A stretch of 30,103 nucleotides of DNA from Collinsella aerofaciens (GCF_902364945.1 NZ_CABJFS010000016.1:1-30103), one strand, 5' to 3'; shown: positions 18,243 to 26,398, counted from the first letter of the stretch. Notes: generated from the letters alone by a model not told the origin. A program made the numbers and translations.

Positions 18243-19538
18243 CTATTTAATCAGAACAACCGATTGCCGAACCTCTCCTTTGTTCGCATTGTTAAAACAG
18301 GGTCCGATTAAATTCCCAGGCAGAATTTGATGCCACATTTTATTGTCATGCGGATTATCTCCCCAGAAGAACCCAATATGACAGTCGATTGATCCGTCAG
18401 TCTTAAAGAAGATAATATCTCCCTTTTGAGCATAACCACTATTTAGCATATCTTGGACAGTACGGAACTCATACATTTTGCATCCCAAATCTCGAGCATA
18501 GCCATACCATCTCCAAGCGTTAATATAGCCGCCACCGCCTGGCCCCCCAGCCCAAGGAGAGTGATTATTATTCTGCGCAATACGATTGACATCGCCACCA
18601 ACCGCAGCATAAGCATGGGCCACGAAGCCAGTGCAATTCATGCCAGTATAGCCATCCCATCTCGGGGCACCTTTTGGGTAAAGGCAACTATCATAGGAGA
18701 AGCCACCGGAATATCTCGTTCCTAAATAATAGCCATCAAATTGATGCGTCGTAAGCCAAGTGACGAGTCCAATACGACTAACCCCCAAAACCGTTGAGCT
18801 GCCAAATGGGCTGTAGTAAATCTGAGTCGACTTCGACTGGAGAGTGCCATCAGGAAGCAAGACATCGCAGTAAAGATCGTAATAACCATCTTGCAATCCA
18901 AGTGCAGAGGGATTGAAATAAGCGTCATTCACACTGGAAAATTCTTTTAGAACACCCCATTTACTCCAGTCGGACTTGGCCCAAACAAATTTAAACTGAA
19001 ATTGTCCAGATTTTTCAGCTGCAAGCGTTCCCAAATCAGCTCGAACTCCCCAAGAATTATTGCCATCAGTCGAAATTGCAGTAATCCTCGAGAAATCCCA
19101 ACAGCTAATGATTGTTCTTTTTGTTTGGACAACTCCATCTGACCCCGAAACGTCACAGATCAATTCATAGTCTCCGGCGTCTTTTGGAGCCCATTGCAAG
19201 TGTGAACTTGTGCCCTGTTGAGCAACGCCCCAGTCAGCCCAATTATTCTTATTCCAGACGAACTTATACTGTAAGTAATTAGTATCACCCGAGCATCTAG
19301 CATCGATCTCAGTGCTTTCATTAGGCCTGACAAGCGTTGCAGAAGAACTCAGGGACTCGTAATTCCACTTCTCGGAGCCAATCGAGCATTCAGTCTTCGA
19401 GGTCATCGTCTGATCGTTGGCCTCATCAATAACATCAACAAAAACGGTGACAGCGCCAGATTTATCGACTCTCCAGTCAATTGAGGATTTACCTCTGCCG
19501 GAGTCAATCACACCCCATTCAGCCCAGTTGTTCCGCAT
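18243..19538 (-). CDS. C-terminal part of a repeat-bearing wall protein with an NlpC/P60-like domain
   Basis: The frame continues in phase from the gene at 19569-20672, interrupted only by one TAG. ATG 19538 is internal to a repeat (YKYVW-M-RNNWAEWG) and has no ribosome site, so this is probably not an independent gene. It carries the rest of one repeat plus two more (QYKFVWNKNNWADWG and QFKFVWAKSDWSKWG). A C-terminal papain-like domain follows, with probable catalytic Cys302 in GMNCTGFVAHAYA and His387 in SIDCHIGFFWG. GDIIFFKTDG is the strand usual in NlpC/P60 and related amidases. If read through, this would be a secreted peptidoglycan endopeptidase or amidase. Without readthrough the catalytic half lacks a signal peptide and would be lost. 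It is AT-rich compared with the first half's repeats. Confidence 0.7.
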   Translation of the reverse strand: MRNNWAEWGVIDSGRGKSSIDWRVDKSGAVTVFVDVIDEANDQTMTSKTECSIGSEKWNYESLSSSATLVRPNESTEIDARCSGDTNYLQYKFVWNKNNWADWGVAQQGTSSHLQWAPKDAGDYELICDVSGSDGVVQTKRTIISCWDFSRITAISTDGNNSWGVRADLGTLAAEKSGQFQFKFVWAKSDWSKWGVLKEFSSVNDAYFNPSALGLQDGYYDLYCDVLLPDGTLQSKSTQIYYSPFGSSTVLGVSRIGLVTWLTTHQFDGYYLGTRYSGGFSYDSCLYPKGAPRWDGYTGMNCTGFVAHAYAAVGGDVNRIAQNNNHSPWAGGPGGGGYINAWRWYGYARDLGCKMYEFRTVQDMLNSGYAQKGDIIFFKTDGSIDCHIGFFWGDNPHDNKMWHQILPGNLIGPCFNNANKGEVRQSVVLIK

Positions 19539-19568
19539 CCAAACATATTTGTATGAAATCTGATTATT

Positions 19569-20672
19569 CTATCGGATGGTAATCCGAGGTGTAATTGAAA
19601 GCGTATCCCCTACGCACAAATTGGATGAATCAGATTTCAAATCTATTGAAGTGAAGTTAGATAGATTTCTCTCCACCCTGACGGGGAACCTCCAGGTCCT
19701 CACGTTGCCGGCCGAATCGACGGCGTCGACCAAGATGTTGACGTCGCCGGCGACCTCCGGCACCCAATCGCAGGAGGCCTCGGGCCCGAGCTGGCGGATG
19801 GTGCCCCACCTGGACCAGCCGCCCTGCTCCCAGACGAACTTATAGCGGACCGAGCCCGAGTTGCCGGACGCGGTCAGGCCGAGCGAGCAGCGGTCGCCCA
19901 GGAGAGGAGACCCTCCATCGGACGCCTTTGCCGAGAGGCCGTCGACAGAGTAGTCCTCTGAGATGCGAACGGGGAGTCTTGACGTCGACGTGAGCCCGCC
20001 GACCGTGACGTCGGCATAGAGAGTATAGGAGCCGGAAGACGGAGGCGTCCAGGTACAGGCGGCGGACTCAGATGCTGCCTGGATGACGCCCCACTTGGAC
20101 CATGAGCCCCGTTCCCAAAGGAATTTAATCTTTGCGCCGGGAGCCGCGGCGGCGGAGATATCGACCTTCATTCCGCCGCTCCACTCGAGCGTATCCCCGC
20201 CGCTCACGGAAAGGCGACAGGCATCCACCCTGACGGGGAACCTCCAGGTCCTCACGTTGCCGGCCGAATCGACGGCGTCGACCAAGATGTTGACGTCGCC
20301 GGCGACCTCCGGCACCCAATCGCAGGAGGCCTCGGGCCCGAGCTGGCGGATGGTGCCCCACCTGGACCAGCCGCCCTGCTCCCAGACGAACTTATAGCGG
20401 ACCGAGCCCGAGTTGCCGGACGCGGTCAGGCCGAGCGAGCAGCGGTCGCCCAGGAGAGGAGACCCGCCATCGGACGCCTTGGCCGAGAGGCCGTCGACGG
20501 AGTAGTCCTCTGAAACCGGCGAAGTTGCACTTAAATCATCGGCCCGTGTTGAATCTTCAATCTGTGATGGAGACAGGCCCGCTTCACTCAAACCAAAGCA
20601 AGGAGTTACGGCCAAACAGAAATAAAAGAAGAAAAAAGCGACACGGACAGCCTTACTTCTAAAGAAATGCAT
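19569..20672 (-). CDS. N-terminal part of a secreted repeat-bearing wall protein
   Basis: A 367-residue segment with an N-terminal signal peptide (charged MHFFRSKAVR, then AFFFFYFCLAVTPCFG). Three roughly 90-residue repeats follow, with the triple-tyrosine-like core KFVW...GW..WG, and a fourth is begun before a TAG at 19569-19571. ATG 20672 is strongly supported by GGGGAGG six bases upstream (20679-20685), so the longer open frame to 20735 is rejected. The first and third repeats are almost identical DNA (290 bp). Reading through the TAG gives an 809-residue protein with six repeats and an NlpC-like domain; the same repeat family appears in the amidase upstream. As it stands the product is a secreted, enzyme-less repeat protein or a pseudogene. 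The repeats may bind the cell wall or secondary polysaccharide (inferred). Confidence 0.72.
   Translation of the reverse strand: MHFFRSKAVRVAFFFFYFCLAVTPCFGLSEAGLSPSQIEDSTRADDLSATSPVSEDYSVDGLSAKASDGGSPLLGDRCSLGLTASGNSGSVRYKFVWEQGGWSRWGTIRQLGPEASCDWVPEVAGDVNILVDAVDSAGNVRTWRFPVRVDACRLSVSGGDTLEWSGGMKVDISAAAAPGAKIKFLWERGSWSKWGVIQAASESAACTWTPPSSGSYTLYADVTVGGLTSTSRLPVRISEDYSVDGLSAKASDGGSPLLGDRCSLGLTASGNSGSVRYKFVWEQGGWSRWGTIRQLGPEASCDWVPEVAGDVNILVDAVDSAGNVRTWRFPVRVERNLSNFTSIDLKSDSSNLCVGDTLSITPRITIR
19672..19961. repeat. 290-bp near-identical repeat, copy 1
   Basis: It pairs with 20224-20513 at a constant offset of 552 bases, and I count about three mismatches in 290 by eye. Each copy encodes one wall repeat (SVRYKFVWEQGGWSRWG region). 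The copies are much more GC-rich than the flanks. Confidence 0.9.
20224..20513. repeat. 290-bp near-identical repeat, copy 2
   Basis: Second copy of the repeat at 19672-19961, in the same orientation and in frame. Recombination between the copies would remove or add 552 bp (184 codons) without breaking the frame. Confidence 0.9.
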
Positions 20673-20701
20673 ATAGAACCTCCCCGATAGTTCACTCCAA
20701 C

Positions 20702-20729
20702 ATAATATTGCTAGCAAGTAACAATTTAA
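20702..20729 (-). promoter_or_regulatory. Candidate promoter for the NlpC-like wall protein gene
   Basis: On the minus strand TATTAT (20702-20707) lies 16 bases after TTAAAT (20724-20729). It is between the terminator of the amidase gene and a strong ribosome site. Confidence 0.35.
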
Positions 20730-20752
20730 GGCCAAGATTTACCATACAAGTA

Positions 20753-20781
20753 AGGTCGACTACAACCAGCGCAGTCGACCT
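20753..20781 (-). terminator. Hairpin after the autolysin gene
   Basis: Perfect nine-base arms AGGTCGACT (20753-20761) and AGTCGACCT (20773-20781) with an 11-base loop lie 19 bases beyond the stop codon. On the minus strand the stem is followed by TTACTTG, so the U-tract is poor. Confidence 0.55.
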
Positions 20782-20799
20782 AGAGAATTCATATTGATA

Positions 20800-23700
20800 T
20801 TAGCCAATTAAAGAAATAATGCGCGCAATATTCTGACCATATGTGTCACCCGGAACAGCCCAGCGGCCGTTTAAATCTTCCAAATATGGCGCAACTCCGA
20901 GAAAACCCTTAGACTGAAGGACTTCATATCGAGGATCCACACAAGTGTTATTCAACGCCGCACCAGTAGCATATCCTTTAAGATGCTGGACTTGGGCAAG
21001 CAAGCCCTGATATACATCGTCAAATCTAGCGCCTCCCGATTGTTGATTGACGGCGCCCAGTCCGGCGAAATTGCACTGATTCGGCTTTACGGAACCTCCA
21101 AATTGCAACCATCCAGTCTCAAGCATAGCCTGAGCAAAAACAACTTCCGGACGAACCCCTTCAGAAACAGCGGCTTCAACAATTAATGAACAAAAATCAC
21201 GAATAGTAGGTGCTCCCTTTGAAACAAATTCGTCTGAGGGATATGTATGTCCTGTTGATTCATATAAGTTCACCATAGCATCAACTGAAGTCTGCAGACT
21301 TCCCATAATTGGAGTACCCTCCACCGTGACCTTGCGGGTCAGGTGCCTCTCGGCGGAGCCGTCGATCACGTCGAGGTAGACGGTGTACTCGCCCGGCTCG
21401 GTCGGGGTCCACTCGCAGGAGGAGGAAGCGGAGGGCTGCTGGGCGACGCCCCACTTGGCCCAGCCGCCCTTCTCCCAGACGAACTTGTACTTGAGGCCGG
21501 AGGCGTCGCCGGACACCTTGGCCTGCAGCTTGACCGGCTTGCCGCAGAGGGCGGAGCCCGAGACTTCGAGCGACTCGACGGAGCAGCGCTCGCCGACCGT
21601 GACCTTGCGGGTCAGGTGCCTCTCGGCGGAGCCGTCGATCACGTCGAGGTAGACGGTGTACTCGCCCGGCTCGGTCGGGGTCCACTCGCAGGAGGAGGAA
21701 GCGGAGGGCTGCTGGGCGACGCCCCACTTGGCCCAGCCGCCCTTCTCCCAGACGAACTTGTACTTGAGGCCGGAGGCGTCGCCGGACACCTTGGCCTGCA
21801 GCTTGACCGGCTTGCCGCAGAGGGCGGAGCCCGAGACTTCGAGCGACTCGACGGAGCAGCGCTCGCCGACCGTGACCTTGCGGGTCAGGTGCCTCTCGGC
21901 GGAGCCGTCGATCACGTCGAGGTAGACGGTGTACTCGCCCGGCTCGGTCGGGGTCCACTCGCAGGAGGAGGAAGCGGAGGGCTGCTGGGCGACGCCCCAC
22001 TTGGCCCAGCCGCCCTTCTCCCAGACGAACTTGTACTTGAGGCCGGAGGCGTCGCCGGACACCTTGGCCTGCAGCTTGACCGGCTTGCCGCAGAGGGCGG
22101 AGCCCGAGACTTCGAGCGACTCGACGGAGCAGCGCTCGCCGACCGTGACCTTGCGGGTCAGGTGCCTCTCGGCGGAGCCGTCGATCACGTCGAGGTAGAC
22201 GGTGTACTCGCCCGGCTCGGTCGGGGTCCACTCGCAGGAGGAGGAAGCGGAGGGCTGCTGGGCGACGCCCCACTTGGCCCAGCCGCCCTTCTCCCAGACG
22301 AACTTGTACTTGAGGCCGGAGGCGTCGCCGGACACCTTGGCCTGCAGCTTGACCGGCTTGCCGCAGAGGGCGGAGCCCGAGACTTCGAGCGACTCAAGAG
22401 ACCAATTAACAACTTTGTATTTAGAAGTGCTAGTCACATATCCATTGGAGTCAATGACATCAGCATAGATCTCATATTCACCAGCCTGGGGCAGGGTCCA
22501 AGAAATCGACGGCGAAGTTAAGTCTTGACCGATTACACCCCAATTGGAATCACTCCAATCAGACCCAGCCCTATGCCAAACAAACTTATATCTAAGGCCA
22601 TCAGTCTTGCCGCTAACATTTACACCGATTTTTACCGTTGACCCCGCATGTCCCAGTTCTTCCGAGAAGGAAATTCCATTGACGGAGTAGGGATGCGGGA
22701 ACTGCGCGATGATTGCGGCAGCGTCAGCCTCGCCAAGACGGCGGCAACCATCGTCCGAGAAATAGTTGGCCACATCACCGTAATTCGAGATAAAGCCATG
22801 TTCGATAAGAATACCTGGAATTCCCTGCTCGCGAGCGCAGCGGATAACGGCGAACTCGTCGCCTACCTCCATTTGAAATACGCCGCGGTATGTTAGTCCC
22901 ATAGCAGCAAGGTTGTTCATGACCTTGTTGGCAAGCTCAACAGAGACCTGCGTGTAGTCGGTGCCATTTGCGGTAGGAGCATAAACTTCTGCGCCGTGAG
23001 CCCCAGAAGACCCAGAGTTGATGTGAAAGCTAACAAAGGCCTGCGCGCCCTGATCAATGCAGCGCTGTACGCGGTAAAGATAATCATTGCTGGGATAGTA
23101 GCCAGACTGCTCGCGCGCAAGAACGATCTTAAAGCCGTAAGCTTCAAGTTTATTTTTGCAGGCTGTCATGATCTTCCAGGTAAGGTCGGCTTCACTCTTG
23201 CCATTACCCTGAGCGCCAGAATCCACCCCGCCATGTCCCGCGTCAAGTGCAATAACCCCCACATTACGCGCGGAGCGCTCAGCATAGGTGGAAATGCCAT
23301 CGGGTGAATCGGCGCATTCCAATGCCTGCTGAATCGACTGGGCTTCAACGGCATTGCCATCGCCGTCCGCATAGTAAACAGAAGTGCCCTCGGAGCTCAC
23401 GGAGCCATTAATGACCGTAAACGAATAATCCCTGTCAGAAAGATCCACCTCATGCTCAGAGCCATCGCCCTGCAAAGCATAGGTTATCGATGTGAGGAAA
23501 TATGTATTAGATTCCAACTGCAAACCAAAAATAAAAGCAGCAGAATTATCAGCCGTTGCAGATGCTTCAATAGTCCCCTGAACCCCATTGGCACTTACAT
23601 AGTTGAGAGTTGCGGAGGCAAGGCTATCGCCGTCATCGGGAGTAGCAAAGGCAACGACCTGATCAGTCCCGCTGGAAAGGCTCGGGTAGGCAAGATATAC

Positions 23701-24006
23701 ATACTGGAAAGAAGAATCGACCGGTTCAGCCTGCTGATGGTTCTCAGATACATCAACGCCAAAATCCTCATCAGCCGATTCGTCAACGTTCGTTGCCGGC
23801 GATGAATCATCAGCAGCGTCGACATCAACAGAACCCGCATCACGCGAGGCCTCGCCATCATCGTCTGCAGTAGCAGCGTCCACGGCAGCGTCCGCAGACG
23901 GGACGTTGCTCGCAGCGTAGGCAGCAGCCACAGGACCCATCAAGGATGAAATGGTCAAAAGACCAGCAAGAGAAAAAGCTGTTGAGGCACGCAATGCCTT
24001 TTTCAT
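20800..24006 (-). CDS. Bifunctional autolysin: N-acetylmuramoyl-L-alanine amidase, wall repeats, glucosaminidase
   Basis: A 1068-residue secreted hydrolase. In order: a signal peptide (residues 1-31, cleaved near AYA-AS); an acidic, Asp/Ala-rich linker to about 95; an unrecognised domain to about 240; an Amidase_3 domain at about 248-437 with zinc ligands His258 (DAGHGG), Glu272 (KSEAD) and His328 (SFHINS) and catalytic Glu402 (ILIEHGF). Then come one divergent repeat (YKFVWHRAGSDW) and four identical 91-residue repeats (about 537-895). A C-terminal glucosaminidase-type domain has Glu963 in QAMLETGWL. It should cut both the peptide stem and the glycan strand of peptidoglycan, as Atl-type autolysins do. 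GGGGGATT precedes the ATG. The repeats are far more GC-rich than the flanking domains. Catalytic activities are inferred from intact motifs. Confidence 0.92.
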   Translation of the reverse strand: MKKALRASTAFSLAGLLTISSLMGPVAAAYAASNVPSADAAVDAATADDDGEASRDAGSVDVDAADDSSPATNVDESADEDFGVDVSENHQQAEPVDSSFQYVYLAYPSLSSGTDQVVAFATPDDGDSLASATLNYVSANGVQGTIEASATADNSAAFIFGLQLESNTYFLTSITYALQGDGSEHEVDLSDRDYSFTVINGSVSSEGTSVYYADGDGNAVEAQSIQQALECADSPDGISTYAERSARNVGVIALDAGHGGVDSGAQGNGKSEADLTWKIMTACKNKLEAYGFKIVLAREQSGYYPSNDYLYRVQRCIDQGAQAFVSFHINSGSSGAHGAEVYAPTANGTDYTQVSVELANKVMNNLAAMGLTYRGVFQMEVGDEFAVIRCAREQGIPGILIEHGFISNYGDVANYFSDDGCRRLGEADAAAIIAQFPHPYSVNGISFSEELGHAGSTVKIGVNVSGKTDGLRYKFVWHRAGSDWSDSNWGVIGQDLTSPSISWTLPQAGEYEIYADVIDSNGYVTSTSKYKVVNWSLESLEVSGSALCGKPVKLQAKVSGDASGLKYKFVWEKGGWAKWGVAQQPSASSSCEWTPTEPGEYTVYLDVIDGSAERHLTRKVTVGERCSVESLEVSGSALCGKPVKLQAKVSGDASGLKYKFVWEKGGWAKWGVAQQPSASSSCEWTPTEPGEYTVYLDVIDGSAERHLTRKVTVGERCSVESLEVSGSALCGKPVKLQAKVSGDASGLKYKFVWEKGGWAKWGVAQQPSASSSCEWTPTEPGEYTVYLDVIDGSAERHLTRKVTVGERCSVESLEVSGSALCGKPVKLQAKVSGDASGLKYKFVWEKGGWAKWGVAQQPSASSSCEWTPTEPGEYTVYLDVIDGSAERHLTRKVTVEGTPIMGSLQTSVDAMVNLYESTGHTYPSDEFVSKGAPTIRDFCSLIVEAAVSEGVRPEVVFAQAMLETGWLQFGGSVKPNQCNFAGLGAVNQQSGGARFDDVYQGLLAQVQHLKGYATGAALNNTCVDPRYEVLQSKGFLGVAPYLEDLNGRWAVPGDTYGQNIARIISLIG
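21324..22395. repeat. Four tandem 273-bp repeats in the autolysin gene
   Basis: Copies begin at 21324, 21597, 21870 and 22143, with the last ending slightly short at 22395. By eye they are identical. The period is 91 codons, so copy-number change keeps the frame. Each encodes KYKFVWEKGGWAKWGVAQQP and its surround. Confidence 0.97.
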
Positions 24007-24028
24007 ATTGAATCCCCCGTCACAAATA

Positions 24029-24056
24029 ATGTTACTAAGAGAAGATTATTTTACAA
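24029..24056 (-). promoter_or_regulatory. Candidate promoter for the autolysin gene
   Basis: TTGTAA (24051-24056) and TAACAT (24029-24034) on the minus strand are 16 bases apart, with a leader of about 15-20 bases. The match is weak. Confidence 0.3.
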
Positions 24057-24468
24057 TCTCCTCTGCATCGGAAGTCCAGTTATTCGAAGCGCGGGAATTG
24101 TTATAAAGGCAGGCAGAAACCTGCTCTTATAAAAAGCAGGTTACGTTCTCAGCAAACTTTTGTTTTTTCGTCCTTCCATGGACACAGTGCTAGCTCTAGT
24201 TTTTGAAGCAATTAGCGGCGCCCCAAACAGCGCAAGTGCCAGTAACACGAAAATCCACTGAAGCACGCAATTCGTTTAAGCACGTGACGGACGACGAAAG
24301 CGTGTACGCAGCCGCGAAATACAGCAAAAAGCCCCATGTTTCGCTTGTATCAGAGGCGTCTGGGGCTTCATCGAAAGAGTAGCCTGGCTAACGCATTCAA
24401 GAAAAATAGAGCGTGGTCTTCATGAATCAAACGCCAGTATGCAACGCTCGCGCGCGTCTTTGAATCTT
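24057..24468. other. Non-coding spacer upstream of the autolysin gene
   Basis: About 410 bp with no convincing gene. It holds a dyad AACCTGCT/AGCAGGTT (24118-24125 and 24135-24142), which has no U-tract, and the terminator at 24326-24368. The rest shows nothing I can identify. Confidence 0.5.
24326..24368 (-). terminator. Terminator on the minus strand
   Basis: Arms AAGCCCCA (24329-24336) and TGGGGCTT (24361-24368) enclose a 24-base loop. On the minus strand the stem runs into TTTTT, a good intrinsic terminator. It probably served the truncated gene at 24469-24717. Confidence 0.6.
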
Positions 24469-24717
24469 CTAATGAGCAAGAAGAGGGGGGTCTAGGAAAG
24501 ACCTAATAGTTCTTGGAATCTGGGAATCGTCGAACTCACCATCTTTAAACAAGAGAATCATATAGCTTCTTATCGTTCTGTCTCGAAAAGATATGAGTGA
24601 CCAGATGCACATCGTGGGCCTTTGAAATACAATCTTCGTCCCTTAAAGATTCAGCAACATAACAACCGCCCCAATCAAAAAACTGAGATAGCCCCGGCTG
24701 ATAATCAAAGAGGCGGT
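24469..24717 (-). pseudogene. Truncated gene remnant next to the IS end
   Basis: The minus strand directly abutting the inverted repeat of the IS reads as a plausible protein tail: LFDYQPGLSQFFDWGGCYVA, then KAHDVHLVTHIFSRQNDKKL. A frameshift near 24550 leads into KDGEFDDSQIPRTIRSFLDP, which stops at a TAG at 24469-24471. A terminator lies 100 bp downstream in the right orientation. I do not recognise the family. It may be the 3' end of a gene cut by the IS; another frame here is also open for a shorter stretch, so this is uncertain. Confidence 0.35.
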
Positions 24718-24731
24718 TGGATTGGCAACAC

Positions 24732-25127
24732 CTATTTGGACGATTCCGGGAGGGACAGCCCCGCCTCCCTGAACTCGACCGGCGACATGTAGCCCAGCGT
24801 CGAGTGGATCCTGAAATTGTTGCACCAGTGCACGTAGTCCGAGAGTTTGACCCGGAGCTCGCGCGTCGTGCCGAACGTCTCGCGGTGGACGAGCTCGGCC
24901 TTCAGTATCCTGTTGGTCAACTCGTCGACGGCGTTGTCGTAGGGGCAGCCCATGGCCGACAGCGACCTCTCTATGCCGAAGGCCTCGAGCATCAGGTCGA
25001 TCTCGGCGTTGTCGAACTCGCTGCCGCGGTCCGTGTGGAAGACCTCGATGTCCGAGATCGGGAAGGAGAGCGTCGCGAACGCCGACCTGACCAGCCGGGC
25101 GTCCTTTGTGTTCTGGTGGCGAAGCTC
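24732..25127 (-). pseudogene. IS3-family transposase OrfB, C-terminal fragment from a second element
   Basis: From the junction near 25127 this frame reads NTKDARLVRSAFATLSFPIS, then EVFHTDRGSEFDNAEIDLML (second catalytic Asp) and GCPYDNAVDELTNRILKAEL (catalytic Glu), and ends GYMSPVEFREAGLSLPESSK. It is a complete C-terminal half of an IS150-type integrase core, but lacks the first Asp and any start of its own. The internal ATG at 24992 overlaps the stop of the other frame (TGATG). The preceding OrfB fragment already contains its own second Asp and Glu, so this segment comes from a different copy. Confidence 0.8.
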
Positions 25128-25834
25128 CTGCGGTGGTACATTTCATTTTTCAGCGTCGCAAAGAACGACTCTGAGACGGCGTTGTCGTGGCAGTTGCCGG
25201 TACGGCTGCAAGAGAGGCGCACATGGTTGCCCCTGGCCCACTCAGCGAGCTTGCGGCTGGTGTACTGCGCCCCCTTGTCCGAGCGGAATATGGCGTTCTC
25301 TGCCACGTACCCGCGCGCACGCGCGCTCTCGAGGGCGCTGACGACGATATCGGCGGTCATGCGCTCGGACAGCGACCAGCCCACGAACATGCGGGTGTTC
25401 AGGTCGATCACCGTCGACAGGTAGAGCCAGCCCTGGCCGGTGCGCAGGTAGGTGATGTCGCCGACGAGCTTGTAGGTGGGCACCGGGCTCGTGAAGTCCC
25501 GCCTGATCAGGTCGGGCCTTGGCTTGGCGTCCCTGTCGGGGACCGTCGTCCTCTTCGACTTGTACGGCGTGCAGCCGCGGATCCCCAGCTCGCGCATGCA
25601 CTTGCGCACACGGTACAGCGTGATGCCGCGCAGGCCGTCGGGCAGGAAGCACTTCACGAACCGCGCGCCGAAGCGCCTGTCGGACTCGAGCCACACGCGC
25701 CGCACGGCGTCGCGCGCCTCGGACCAGTCGTCGACGGGGCAGCCGTTGGAAACCCAGCTGCAGTGGCCCGACCGGCTCACCCCCAGCACCTTGGCCATCA
25801 TCGCCACCGTGAAGTTGCCCTTCTCCGCCTCCAT
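24992..25834 (-). pseudogene. IS3-family transposase OrfB, N-terminal and core fragment
   Basis: Encodes the DDE integrase core: MEAEKGNFTVAMMAKVLGVS at the start, KLVGDITYLRTGQGW (first Asp), NAIFRSDKGAQYTS (second Asp) and AVSESFFATLKNE (Glu). Homology stops at YHRRSFATR, near 25127; beyond it the frame runs on to 24992 as an out-of-frame reading of the second transposase. The expected C-terminal WY..R.H..L.Y motif is therefore missing from this copy. It lies in a third frame relative to OrfA, so a single -1 slip does not join them. Confidence 0.85.
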
Positions 25835-25848
25835 GAGCCTGTACCTGG

Positions 25849-26135
25849 CTAGAGTGCCTGCTCTTTGGCGAAGAAGGCCGCGGCTTTTTTAGGAACGCGT
25901 TCTCCGCCTCGAGCTCGCGTATGCGCTTCCTCGCCTCGCGAAGCTCGCGCTCCTCGGCCCTCGGGTCGGGCTCGCCCCCCAACTCGCGCTTGCGCTTGAG
26001 CACCCAGTCGTTCACCGTCTTGGGGTTGAGCCCGAGCTCCCCGCAGACCTGGGTTATGGGGCGCCCCGTGGAGATGACGTAGTCGGCTGTCTCCCGCCTG
26101 AACTCGTCGGTGTACATCTTCTGATTGGCGACCAT
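25849..26135 (-). CDS. IS3-family transposase OrfA
   Basis: The N-terminal helix-turn-helix protein of an IS150-type element: MYTDEFRRETADYVISTGRP, then ITQVCGELGLNPKTVNDWV, then a leucine-zipper-like stretch (REARKRIRELEAENAFLKK). A slippery CTAAAAAAG sits at the usual place. The -1 frame then reads AAAFFAKEQAL and stops at 25849, while the zero frame stays open for a further 600 bases without homology. In intact relatives the -1 frame would lead into OrfB; here an additional one-base change separates them. OrfA could still be made and bind the left end. Confidence 0.75.
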
Positions 26136-26173
26136 GAGGCAATCCTTCCGTCCATCGGCTTGAATGCAGTCTA

Positions 26174-26398
26174 GGGCATCGCGGCCACACGATCCCTCCA
26201 GCCCGCGTGTCCGAAAAAACGATACAGGTCAGAGGTCGCCCCGCGACGCGGCGCCACGCGACGAAGTGCAACCGCAGGCTGATCGACCGCAGGGAGGCCA
26301 TGGCCGCCGCCGGCAAGAGGCCGTGCATGGCCAACTGCGCCACGGCGCGCGAGATGGCGTGCTGGGTGTGGGCCATAGCCGGGATGGCGGCGGCGTAG
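26174..26398 (+). pseudogene. Possible C-terminal tail of an IS110-type transposase
   Basis: The plus strand immediately outside the IS150-type end reads RHATKCNRRLIDRREAMAAA, then GKRPCMANCATAREMACWVW, and stops at TAG 26396-26398. The basic helix followed by GK..MAN.ATAR.LA.WVWAI resembles the tail of IS110/IS116-group transposases, but this is recollection only. There is no start codon context. It is probably debris from an older insertion; 26399-26650 beyond it shows nothing further. Confidence 0.35.

Larger units (their letters stand above)
24718..26173 (-). mobile_element. Mosaic IS3-family (IS150-group) element
   Basis: The right end at 24718 starts TGGATTGGCAACACC and continues to TTTGGACG. 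The left end (reading inward from 26173) has ACTGCA and TGGACG at the spacing seen in IS150-type inverted repeats. The two ends match each other at only about 13 of 25 positions, and I see no clear target duplication. The transposase is made of two different elements, so this is a composite of two related IS copies, and it is unlikely to transpose by itself. Confidence 0.75.

Noticed and set aside
21324..22395. Regular repeats that might suggest a CRISPR array.
   Set aside because: The units are 273 bp, contiguous without spacers, and encode in-frame protein repeats.
21281..22521. Long open frames on both strands across the autolysin repeats (over 300 codons each).
   Set aside because: They arise from GC-rich tandem repeats read in other frames, have repetitive low-complexity products, and overlap a gene with clear catalytic domains.
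24118..24142. Dyad AACCTGCT/AGCAGGTT as a terminator.
   Set aside because: No U-tract on either strand and no gene end nearby.
25242..25848. Zero-frame extension of OrfA as a 297-residue protein.
   Set aside because: After the slippery site it reads OrfB DNA out of frame and its composition is not protein-like.
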